Assembly (NCBI RefSeq): GCF_000403645.1
Contig: NC_021313.1
Location: 1 to 64,000 of the forward strand
Length of the DNA stretch: 64,000 nucleotides
DNA from: Salinarchaeum sp. Harcht-Bsk1
Lineage (GTDB): Archaea; Halobacteriota; Halobacteria; Halobacteriales; Salinarchaeaceae
Direction of reading: 5' to 3'
Within the stretch, counting starts at the first letter, position 1, and each line of letters begins with the position of its first letter. The notes under the pieces are model-generated. The model saw only the letters and a program-made list of their open reading frames with translations. It was not told the origin of the DNA and made no database searches. Shown one piece after another: positions 25,911-33,503 of the stretch. The position numbers were made by a program, and so were the translations under genes.

Positions 25911-26902
25911 CCCGGCAACGCGTCGGTCACGCCGGGATCGAACTGACGCCGGAACATCCCATCGACGAGGTGGCCGACCTCGCGAGTCACGCCGAAACGG
26001 CTGGCTACGACGCCGTCTTCGTCGCCAACCACTACTTCAATCGGGATCCGTTCGCCGCGCTCATCCGGATCGCCAGCGTGACAGACGAAATCGGCGTCGG
26101 GACCGCGGGAGCGAACCCCTACGACACGCATCCAGTCACGCTCGCCTCGCGACTGGCCACGCTCCAGGAAGCCAGCGACGGTCGAGCGATCTTCGGGGTC
26201 GGGCCCGGCGACGCCTCCGCACTAAATTCGCTGGGAATCGACCGCGAACGGCCGCTGCGACGGGTCCTCGAGACGCTCCAGGTCGCACGTCAGCTGTGGG
26301 ACGGAGAGCGCGTCAGCCACGACGGCACGTTCAGTACCAGCGACGCTGGTCTCGAGTACGACGTCGAGCGCCCTCCGGCGTACGTCGCCGCGCAGGGACC
26401 GCACATGCTGCGGATGGGTGCGAAGTACGGCGACGGGCTGCTCGTGAACGCCGCCCACCCGCGAGACCTGTCCTGGGCCACAGATCGCGTCGCCGAAGGC
26501 CGAGCGGAGCGAGACGACGGCGTGGATCCGGAGGTGCTGGCCTACGCGAGCGTTTCGATCGACGAGAATCACGACGAGGCACGCTCCCTCGCCCGTCGAC
26601 CGGTTGCGTTCATCGCGGCCGGGGCGTCCCCGCACGTGCTCGATCGACACGGCCTCGATAGCGATCGTGCCGAGCAAATCGGGCAAGCACTCGAACGCGG
26701 CGCCTTCCACGAGGCCTTCGACGCCGTGACGCCGGCGATGATCGACGCACTGTCCGTCGCCGGCTCTCCGGAGGACGTGACGGAACGACTCGCAGCGATC
26801 GACGACGTGGTCGACGGTATCGTCGTCGGATCGCCCCTCGGTCCCGACCTGCGAACGGCGATCGATCTCGCCGCCGAGGCCATCGAGCAAGCTACCCAGT
26901 GA
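25907..26902 (+). CDS. mer: F420-dependent methylenetetrahydromethanopterin reductase-like (Mer, luciferase-like fold)
   Basis: A 331-aa flavin-independent F420 reductase of the bacterial luciferase-like superfamily. It starts GTG, overlapping the cofE stop. Segments VFVANHYFNRDPF, GVGTAGANPYDTHPVTLASRL, VGPGDASALNSLG and AAQGPHMLRMGAKYGDGLLVNAAHP are characteristic of Mer. In non-methanogenic archaea it probably reduces the methylene C1 carrier with F420H2. Coupling to cofE suggests production of cofactor and enzyme together. Confidence 0.88.
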   Translation: MTRQRVGHAGIELTPEHPIDEVADLASHAETAGYDAVFVANHYFNRDPFAALIRIASVTDEIGVGTAGANPYDTHPVTLASRLATLQEASDGRAIFGVGPGDASALNSLGIDRERPLRRVLETLQVARQLWDGERVSHDGTFSTSDAGLEYDVERPPAYVAAQGPHMLRMGAKYGDGLLVNAAHPRDLSWATDRVAEGRAERDDGVDPEVLAYASVSIDENHDEARSLARRPVAFIAAGASPHVLDRHGLDSDRAEQIGQALERGAFHEAFDAVTPAMIDALSVAGSPEDVTERLAAIDDVVDGIVVGSPLGPDLRTAIDLAAEAIEQATQ

Positions 26903-26943
26903 CTGCCGTCCGGTTCGAGACGCCTCGGATGCAGCGTCGTCGC

Positions 26944-27132
26944 TCACTCGAACGGTCGGCCCATCGTTTCGAGAATCGCGCCCACGACGAGAACGCTCAC
27001 GATGCCGACAGCGACTGCGAAGATCGCAGCCCCGGCAACGACGAGCAGCGGCGAGACTGGATCGCTCGTGGCGACGTCGGTAAACAACTCGACGAGTTCC
27101 TCGATCTGGGAGACGAGCGAGGCCATGGCCAT
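26944..27132 (-). CDS. Small single-pass membrane protein
   Basis: A 62-aa protein with an N-terminal amphipathic helix (LVSQIEELVELFTD) and one strong membrane helix (about 29-53, PLLVVAGAAIFAVAVGIVSVL). The clean alternation of Ala/Val/Ile with third-position G/C supports coding. The start is ATG 27132 or 27126. It is convergent with mer. Function unknown. Confidence 0.6.
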   Translation of the reverse strand: MAMASLVSQIEELVELFTDVATSDPVSPLLVVAGAAIFAVAVGIVSVLVVGAILETMGRPFE

Positions 27133-27395
27133 CCGTGGCACTGCTCGACCCTTGTACTGGAGCGCCTACCAGCCGATCGCAGCGCTCCTCCGTTCGTTCC
27201 AGCGTCGTTCGCACCCGGTCGGTCCGCGACGTTGGGACGATTCCAGGGGAGAGCGGATCGACGGAGCCGCGACGGGGAAGGGGCTGCGACGTGGGGAAGA
27301 AGCCACGTAGCACGGACCGCCCCGTGAGCCGGTTTGGACGGTCTGAACCTCGATACACCGGGTCTGGTAAGCCAATCGTACCCCCGATGGTCAAA

Positions 27396-27405
27396 AGGTA
27401 TATTC
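27396..27405 (+). promoter_or_regulatory. TATA box of the acidic protein at 27436
   Basis: AGGTATATTC lies about 35 bp upstream of the ATG. Confidence 0.5.
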
Positions 27406-27435
27406 GTTCGGCGTGAGTCTTCGTTACTAGAGCAC

Positions 27436-28662
27436 ATGCCCGAGCGGTCGTCAAACGAACGTTTGCAGGAGTACGTCGCCGTCCTGCGTGGGATCGGGCT
27501 CACGGAGTCCGCGATCGTCGACGCGCATGGAGACCGGGAGCGGCCGGACGGTCCGCTCCAGTCGTACCCCGCGGAGACCCTTCCCGGCACGGACGAATTG
27601 GAACTCCACGACGCGCTCGGCGACGCTATCGCAGCTTCAGCGCGGGGGATCGACGCCCCCGCGGAGTACTGGAACCACGCGCCCGAGGTGCACCTCGACG
27701 AACTGCTCGCACCCTACGACTGTTCGATCACGATCCAGCCCTCCCAGTGGGCAGACACGCTCGCAGATGGCAAGTTCATCGTCCGGCTCAGGGACGCCAA
27801 CGGCACCGAGTTCTGGACGCGGTTCGAGTATCCGGACAGCGACCTCGGCTCCGACAACTATCCGGCGCTCCTCCACCACGTCGAAGAGCAGCTTCTGGCA
27901 CCCGCCGGCCTCAGGATCGTCCGTCTCGTGGCACCCCGTGGTCGCTGGCGCTTCGCGATGATGAGCGTCGAGCAACTCGCTGCGCTACGGAACCGATACG
28001 GGGAGCGCCTCCGGATCTTCGGAGCCCCTCTCCTCGCGGCAGATCAGCCACCTGCGTTCGCGAACGAGCATCCGCCGGTCCCCCGCTGGTACGACGCTGA
28101 TGAGGACGTGGAGCCGGCGTCCGACGACGACCTCTCCCTCGACGTTCCAGCCACCGAATCGCTCGACGACCTCGAACCGAGTGACGCCGACCTGGAGCTC
28201 GACGAATCGCCGGAGACCATCATCGAATCCGTCGAGAACGCCGACGCAGGCTCGGGGACCACGGGGTCGGTCACTGCCGACGCCGACGTCGAGGCGAGCG
28301 ACGATCAGGTAGAGTCCGTCTTCGGCGACCTCTCGGACGTCTCACTCGAGCCGGAAGACCCCGATCCAGAGCCGACAACTGGAGGGTCCTCCGGTGGCAC
28401 GCTTGCCATCGACGGCGGTGCTGCAGCTGCGACGGGTGCCGACGATCCGATCGACGATCTCTTCGACGAGATGAAACGGGACATCGCCGATTCCGAGGTC
28501 GAGACCGGAGAGAACGCCGACGCAGGTAACGACGCGAGCATCGCCGACCTCGTCGAGAACGTCGAGGAGAGCCCCCGCGCGAACGACGAGCGGGACGACG
28601 TTCCTCAGGACGCCGCAGACCTCACTGCATCCGAGCTGTTTTCGAGCCTCAACGAGGAGTAA
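27436..28662 (+). CDS. Haloarchaeal hypothetical acidic protein
   Basis: A 408-aa protein. Residues about 1-225 form a conserved-looking domain with HAPEVHLDELLAPYDC, FIVRLRDANGTEFWTRFEYPD and RWRFAMMSVEQLAALRNRYG. Residues about 225-408 are an acidic, low-complexity tail ending in ELFSSLNEE, likely disordered. There are no membrane helices. I do not recognise a function. No operon partner overlaps it. Confidence 0.75.
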   Translation: MPERSSNERLQEYVAVLRGIGLTESAIVDAHGDRERPDGPLQSYPAETLPGTDELELHDALGDAIAASARGIDAPAEYWNHAPEVHLDELLAPYDCSITIQPSQWADTLADGKFIVRLRDANGTEFWTRFEYPDSDLGSDNYPALLHHVEEQLLAPAGLRIVRLVAPRGRWRFAMMSVEQLAALRNRYGERLRIFGAPLLAADQPPAFANEHPPVPRWYDADEDVEPASDDDLSLDVPATESLDDLEPSDADLELDESPETIIESVENADAGSGTTGSVTADADVEASDDQVESVFGDLSDVSLEPEDPDPEPTTGGSSGGTLAIDGGAAAATGADDPIDDLFDEMKRDIADSEVETGENADAGNDASIADLVENVEESPRANDERDDVPQDAADLTASELFSSLNEE

Positions 28663-28877
28663 CCGGTACTTCCAGGCCGGCAGGAGGTCACCCGCCAGCG
28701 AATGGAGGCCTGCGGGATTGACCGACACCACCATCAGGAACGGGCAGCCCTGTAACGAGTACTGATAGTACTATACGGCACTCGCAGTAGAAAAGCAACT
28801 GAAGACGAGATTCGGTGTCGCGCTGTGCAAACTGCTCCCGAGAGATCGCGATAGCGAACCCAACGTCGACGGCTCGA
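28663..28877. other. Intergenic stretch with paired AGTACT sites and a promoter-like TATA element
   Basis: AGTACT occurs at 28758-28763 and 28767-28772. The second runs into ACTATACGG (28770-28778), a good TATA box on the plus strand. The next plus-strand gene starts only at 29613, so either a small RNA or small ORF, or no transcript, lies downstream. I see no ORF of convincing quality there. Confidence 0.4.
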
Positions 28878-29237
28878 TCAGTCTTCGTCGGTCGGTTCGT
28901 CGTCGTCGTTGCCACCGCGGACGGTAGCCTCGGCCGTCGTTGCACTCGCACTCTGGGACTCCAGACGGCGATCGACCAGCGCGTCGAAGTCCTCAGCAGC
29001 GTCGTACTGGTCGCGGAGCTGGAGTGCCACGCGCCCCTGCTCGGTGATCTCGTAGAGTCCCGAGCGGTCGGCCGGTCCGATCTTCCGGACGAGCCCGTAA
29101 TCGTCGAGTACCGGAAGACGGTTGTTGACGTTCTTCCTGCTCTTTCCCGTGATCTCTGCGATGTTCGGAGCGACGTTCCTGCCGTAGGAGTGGAGCGCCT
29201 CCAGCACCAGGAAGTCAGTTGGTTGCCTCAGTCGCAC
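28878..29237 (-). CDS. Winged-helix regulator (PhiH1 repressor-like)
   Basis: A 119-aa protein with a helix-turn-helix (ALHSYGRNVAPNIAEITGKSRKN is the recognition region) and wing (GLVRKIGPADRSGLYEITEQG). It resembles the small PhiH1-type repressors widespread in haloarchaea. The C-terminus is a disordered acidic tail. A GTG start is used, with a TATA box (GGTTATTTGG, minus strand) at 29265-29274. Its target is unknown. Confidence 0.82.
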   Translation of the reverse strand: MRLRQPTDFLVLEALHSYGRNVAPNIAEITGKSRKNVNNRLPVLDDYGLVRKIGPADRSGLYEITEQGRVALQLRDQYDAAEDFDALVDRRLESQSASATTAEATVRGGNDDDEPTDED

Positions 29238-29612
29238 GATTGGACGTCAGTACGTGACCGACCACCAAATAACCTTGCCTTCGCCACGACCATCCTCATC
29301 GGCCGATCGCCCCAGCCATCGTGAATGTTTCGGCCAAACGGTCGAATGCGGCCCCTCGCCGGCAGCGTCGAGGGGGAGTTTTCTGGATGCCACTTGCAAT
29401 TGCCAACGGTAATCTTATTACCTTCCGGCCCAAACGAGTAATTGGGCCGGCGAACCGGCCGTGCCCACCCCTCTCCCCCACGATGCCGGATCCAACCACA
29501 GCGGTCCTTGCCAACGGTCGTGACGGCCCCGGGTCCCACCCAGCCCGGGCCACGTCACGCTTTTCGTACCCAGATCCTCATCGAGTGATCGGTCGATCGG
29601 AGGCGGATTTCG
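29238..29612. other. Intergenic region with two palindromes
   Basis: This 375-bp gap between the regulator and the histidine kinase gene has no supported gene. It contains the TATA box of the regulator and two palindromes close together: GGTAAT/ATTACC (29408-29422, 3-nt spacer) and CCGGCCCA/TGGGCCGG (29425-29450, 10-nt loop). The AT-rich core around 29409-29422 stands out from the G+C-rich surroundings. Confidence 0.7.
29265..29274 (-). promoter_or_regulatory. TATA box of the PhiH1-like regulator
   Basis: On the minus strand GGTTATTTGG lies about 32 bp upstream of GTG 29237. Confidence 0.6.
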
Positions 29613-30677
29613 ATGAGTGACGCCGGCAGCGACGGGCGTCAGTACAGCGACCGGTCGCTCGCATTCGGAGCGTCTGCAGCGCTCTTCGAGTACGCACCCC
29701 AGCCGATGGCAGCCGTTCAGGGATCCGAGACGCCCAGTATCCAGGTCGTGAACCGTTCGTACCTCGAGCAGTTCGACGGCCGCCGCGTGGACGAGCGGGA
29801 TGCACGTAGCTTTCGGCGTCGAACTGCGCTGTCCGACCCGGAGCGAGCCGTCGTCCGCACGGCCGCGTCGGGTTCGGTCGGCTGCGATACGGTGGCCAAG
29901 CGAACCGCAGACGGCCACCGGCAGTTCCAGGTCCGGGCGATCCCGGCACCCCGGTCCGACGTCACCGCTTACCTCCAGTACCGCGACGTTACTGCCCGGC
30001 AGATTCGGGATCAGCAGCTCGCGGTCCTCCGCCGCGTCCTCAGACACGACCTCCGAAACGACCTGACGGTGATGCTGGGCTACGCCCAGTCCATCGCGGA
30101 GTCCTCGGACGATCCCGAGTCACGTCGAGACGCCGAGACCATCGTCGAGGCCGCGAGAGACCTTCGAACCGTTGCAGACTCGGCGGGTCGAATGCAGTGC
30201 GTGACTGCGCCCGCCCGCTCCAAATCACTCCGGGAGATTGCGACGACCGTTCGACGGTCGATCGTACCCGCCTTCTCTGGCAGGTTCGACGTCGACGGTA
30301 CGATCCCCCCTATCACGGTGGACAATCGGATCGAAGTCGCACTCGAGGAACTCTGTCAAACTGTCGAGGAGCACGGCGACGCGACGACGCTCGAGCTAGC
30401 CGCCGATGAAGGCGACGACTGGGCCACGATCACGCTCGAAACGAACGGCACGCTCTGTGAACAGGAGCGATCGGCGCTTGAGGGTCGTGACGAGACGCAG
30501 CTTCGGCACGCGACCGGGATCGCTCCCTGGATAGCCCGCTGGGCCGTCCGTGCAGCCGGTGGACGGCTCAGGCTCGACCGCCTCGACGGAGGTGGCTGTC
30601 GGATCGTGATTCTCGTCCCGACGATCGATCCCGCAACAGAGAGCACGACCCGATCGGCGAGCTGGAGCGACGACTGA
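29613..30677 (+). CDS. Histidine kinase with a degenerate ATP-binding domain
   Basis: A 354-aa protein. A PAS-like region (about 25-125, FEYAPQPMAAVQ to QYRDVTARQ) precedes an intact H-box LRRVLRHDLRNDL with His145. The ATPase domain is poor: the N-box Asn region reads EELCQTVEEHG, the G1 motif is replaced (LETNGTLCEQ), and the G2 motif is GIAPWIARW rather than the usual GSGLGLW. The remaining GGRLRLDRLDGGGCRIVI matches the domain's end. It may be a phosphotransfer or regulatory pseudokinase, or may bind nucleotide weakly. No response regulator gene is adjacent. Confidence 0.8.
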   Translation: MSDAGSDGRQYSDRSLAFGASAALFEYAPQPMAAVQGSETPSIQVVNRSYLEQFDGRRVDERDARSFRRRTALSDPERAVVRTAASGSVGCDTVAKRTADGHRQFQVRAIPAPRSDVTAYLQYRDVTARQIRDQQLAVLRRVLRHDLRNDLTVMLGYAQSIAESSDDPESRRDAETIVEAARDLRTVADSAGRMQCVTAPARSKSLREIATTVRRSIVPAFSGRFDVDGTIPPITVDNRIEVALEELCQTVEEHGDATTLELAADEGDDWATITLETNGTLCEQERSALEGRDETQLRHATGIAPWIARWAVRAAGGRLRLDRLDGGGCRIVILVPTIDPATESTTRSASWSDD

Positions 30678-30728
30678 ATCGGCTCCTCGTCGCCGGAGCT
30701 ATTACGCCACGCACCGGCAGCACTTGCT

Positions 30729-31475
30729 ATGCGTGTCACCTTCCTCGGAACTGGTAGCGCGATGCCCACCGGCGATCGCTTCCAGACCGGCATCGTCGTG
30801 GAAGACGGCGGCGAACGTCTCCTCGTCGACTGCGGGAGCGGCGTCCTCCATCGCCTGCAGTCGGATGGGCCGGGCTACGAGGCCATCGACACCGTCCTCC
30901 TCACGCACCACCACCTCGACCACGTCGCCGACCTCATGCCGCTGATCAAGGCACGCTGGCTCGCCGGCGAGGAAGCACTGACCGTGGCCGGACCCGAGGG
31001 GACGGAGGACCTGCTCGAGGGGCTCTTCGACGTCCACGAGTACATGCAGGACCGAATCGACCTGACCGTCCGGGAACTCGACGCCGGGTCCGCGACGGTC
31101 GGGGGTTTCGATGTCGAAGCGCGATGGACCGAACACTCCCTCCCCTGCCTGGCCTACCGGTTCGACGATCGCTTCGCCTTCAGCGGCGATTCCGAAGCGT
31201 TCGAGGCACTCGCCGAGTTCCTGGACGGCACGGCCGTCGTCGCGCACGACTGCTCGTTCCCCGACGACGTCGACGTGTCGAACCACGCGACTCCGGCCGA
31301 ACTCGGCGCGACGCTGGCCTCGGCCGACGTCGACGTCGGTCGAATCTACCTCACGCACCGCTATCCCCACACGGACGGACGCGAGGAGGAGATGCTCGCG
31401 TCGCTCACCGAGCAGTACGACGTCGACGCACGGATGGCACAGGACGGGCTCTCGGTGACGATCGACCAGCAGTAA
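30729..31475 (+). CDS. MBL-fold metallo-hydrolase, RNase Z-like
   Basis: A 248-aa metallo-beta-lactamase fold enzyme. The zinc motif is LTHHHLDHVADLMPLIKARW (His residues near 60-65), then HDCSFPDD (about 178) and THRYPHTDG near the end. It resembles the RNase Z/arylsulfatase-like group, but exact RNA or ester substrates are not indicated. A TATA-like CTATTACG lies about 27 bp upstream of the ATG. Its stop faces pelA. Confidence 0.85.
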   Translation: MRVTFLGTGSAMPTGDRFQTGIVVEDGGERLLVDCGSGVLHRLQSDGPGYEAIDTVLLTHHHLDHVADLMPLIKARWLAGEEALTVAGPEGTEDLLEGLFDVHEYMQDRIDLTVRELDAGSATVGGFDVEARWTEHSLPCLAYRFDDRFAFSGDSEAFEALAEFLDGTAVVAHDCSFPDDVDVSNHATPAELGATLASADVDVGRIYLTHRYPHTDGREEEMLASLTEQYDVDARMAQDGLSVTIDQQ

Positions 31476-31500
31476 CGCGTCGTCGTTGGGAGCGACGCCT

Positions 31501-31544
31501 GGAAGAGAGAGAGCCCGGAAGAGAGAGCCCAGAAGAGAGACGCC
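31501..31544. repeat. Three direct repeats (GGAAGAGAGAGCCC type)
   Basis: The units at 31501-31516, 31517-31530 and 31531-31544 are near identical. They lie between the convergent MBL gene and pelA. The purine-rich strand is the plus strand. Confidence 0.8.
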
Positions 31545-31556
31545 AAATCGCTCGAT

Positions 31557-32624
31557 TCAGTCGATCCGGTAGCGCAGGAGTGCGGCGATGCCACCGAGAT
31601 TCGCGAGCTGCTGCCCCGGATCGAACTCACCGGAGAAGACCACCACGTCGCCGCCCTGTTGCTCCACGCGTTCGACGACGTGGTCGGCGTCGATCGACCA
31701 CTCGCCCTCGCCGGCGCGCTCGACCCGCAAGCGATCGTCGAGCACCAGCAGCGTCTCGACCGCGCCGAACTCCGTCGCCTCGGCGACTGCGTCTGGACCG
31801 TACGCGACCGGTTCGTCGCTGCCGATCCTGGCGGTCAACTCGTCGATCAGCTCCGCTTCCTCCGCGATTCTCGTTTCCTCCCGGAGTTCGTCGACCGCGC
31901 CGCGCTTGAGCACCTCGTGGACCCCCCGGTCGCCACCGGCGCTGGTGTCCACCGTTCGGATGCGGTCGGCGAGTTCGGCGTCGTTCTCCTCGACGTACCT
32001 CAGTGCGTCCTGCTTCGTGAAACCGGGGCCGGCGAGCACGATCGCGTCGGCGTCCATGCGGCCGAGGACGGTCGCGAGTTCCGCGAACAGTTCGTCGCGA
32101 TCGCGGGCGAACTCGCCCTTGCCAGTCGTCGACGTGATCGTCGCGCGCTCTTCGGTGCCGTAGGCCTCGACGGTGTAAACGGCGGCCTCGCCCTCCTCGA
32201 CGGTCGCGATTGCGACGTCGGGCTGGTCGGTGGCCTCCTCGGCTTCCTCGATGCGCTCGATCTGGTCCGGGGCGAAGTGCTTCTCGATCTCGATCTCGTC
32301 GTGAATCTCGACGTTGAGCGTGTGGTGGAGGCCGAGTTGGTCTTCCCTGGAGCAGTCGGCGATCTCGCCGCCGATCCTGAGGCGGTTCGCGAACTTGTGG
32401 AACTCGACGGTGTCGACCGCGATCTCGACCCAGAGGTGCTCGCGTTCGCCGCCGGTGTCGCGGAGTTGTTCGTCGTCGCGCGTGATCCGGCGGGTCGTGT
32501 CGCCGGCGACGCGATCGCCGGGTTCGACGACGTACTGGAGGTGCCAGAGGTCGTCCAGGCTGTCCGGGACGAGCGTGATTCGCTCGGCACCGCCCTCGAC
32601 CCGGTATCGGTCCTGGATTCGCAT
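31557..32624 (-). CDS. pelA: mRNA surveillance protein Pelota
   Basis: A 355-aa archaeal Pelota. It binds stalled ribosomes with an eRF1/ABCE1-like partner and helps release them. The N-terminal domain ([29 protein letters not shown]), the middle release-factor-like domain ([14 protein letters not shown]) and the C-terminal domain ending in [22 protein letters not shown] are in order. It has no GGQ, as expected. Confidence 0.95.
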   Translation of the reverse strand: MRIQDRYRVEGGAERITLVPDSLDDLWHLQYVVEPGDRVAGDTTRRITRDDEQLRDTGGEREHLWVEIAVDTVEFHKFANRLRIGGEIADCSREDQLGLHHTLNVEIHDEIEIEKHFAPDQIERIEEAEEATDQPDVAIATVEEGEAAVYTVEAYGTEERATITSTTGKGEFARDRDELFAELATVLGRMDADAIVLAGPGFTKQDALRYVEENDAELADRIRTVDTSAGGDRGVHEVLKRGAVDELREETRIAEEAELIDELTARIGSDEPVAYGPDAVAEATEFGAVETLLVLDDRLRVERAGEGEWSIDADHVVERVEQQGGDVVVFSGEFDPGQQLANLGGIAALLRYRID

Positions 32625-32754
32625 ACTCCGCGGTCCGCGCCGGCACCGGAAATGTCCTGCGTTCGGTCGATGCCAGTCGCCGGGCGAGGCCGATCGGCAA
32701 CCGTAACCGAGCCGTAGTTCTGCGATATTCTGCGTTTCTGAGGGGTTGCACCAG

Positions 32755-32761
32755 CGTTTTT
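32755..32761 (+). promoter_or_regulatory. TATA-like element of the DJ-1-like gene
   Basis: CGTTTTT lies about 29 bp upstream of ATG 32787. Confidence 0.4.
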
Positions 32762-32786
32762 CCGGTCGGCGGTGTATGACGAGCCG

Positions 32787-33479
32787 ATGCCATCAGCACT
32801 GTTCGTCGTGAGCGAGCACGGCTACTGGGGCGAGGAGTGCGTCGAACCGCTCGAGACGCTCACCGAGGCGGGCGTCGAGATCACCGTCGCGACGCCGACT
32901 GGCGGCGCACCGGAGCCCGACGAGAGGTCCGTCGATCCGGACAACGTCGGCGAGGAGCAGGCCGACCACGTGACGGAGGTCGCGAAGAACGACGAGCGGC
33001 TTCGGAACCCCGTCCAGATTACCGAGGTATCGGCGGCGGACTTCGACGCCGTCGTGTTCCCCGGCGGCCACGGCACGGAGTGGGACGTGAACCAGGACAG
33101 GCACGCTCGAACGCTCCTCCGCGACGCGGTCGTGGGCGAGGACGGCAAAGCGCTCGTCGTCTGCCACGCCGCCGGTCTCCTGGCGTTCACCCGCGACGCC
33201 GACGGCGAGTTTCTGGTCGACGGCCGCTCCGTCACCGGCTTCCCCAACGACTGGGAGGAGGGCATCGTCGACGACCAGGACCTGATGCCCGACGGACGGA
33301 AGCTGCCCTACTGGGTCGAGGACGAGGTCAAAGCCGCCGGTGGCGACTGGGACGCCGAACTCGACCAGGACACCTCGGTGCGGGTGGACGGCGATCTGGT
33401 CACCGCTCGCGGTCCGAGTTCCTCGTCCCGGGCCGCTCAGACGCTGCTCGACGAACTCGGCATCGAGCAGGCCGCCTGA
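32787..33479 (+). CDS. DJ-1/PfpI-type glutamine amidotransferase-like protein
   Basis: A 230-aa class I glutamine amidotransferase-like protein of the Hsp31/HchA group. The nucleophilic Cys lies in [11 protein letters not shown], with the Glu in the strand [19 protein letters not shown] near the start. DJ-1-like proteins act as glyoxalases or deglycases. The gene begins at ATG 32787; an in-frame GTG-like start at 32772 adds five residues. Confidence 0.85.
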   Translation: MPSALFVVSEHGYWGEECVEPLETLTEAGVEITVATPTGGAPEPDERSVDPDNVGEEQADHVTEVAKNDERLRNPVQITEVSAADFDAVVFPGGHGTEWDVNQDRHARTLLRDAVVGEDGKALVVCHAAGLLAFTRDADGEFLVDGRSVTGFPNDWEEGIVDDQDLMPDGRKLPYWVEDEVKAAGGDWDAELDQDTSVRVDGDLVTARGPSSSSRAAQTLLDELGIEQAA

Positions 33480-33503
33480 GTCCCGCCAGCAGTCCCACGT
33501 TTC

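Noticed and set aside
24920-26131. Long N-terminal extension of the TrxB-like gene
   Set aside because: The minus-strand frame continues upstream through cofE, but the FAD motif begins at the ATG at 24919 and the extension is Ser/Arg-rich antisense sequence.
29321-29620. Small plus-strand ORF upstream of the histidine kinase gene
   Set aside because: Amino acid composition is unlike haloarchaeal proteins (many Arg/Pro/Gly) and it overlaps palindromes and promoter elements.
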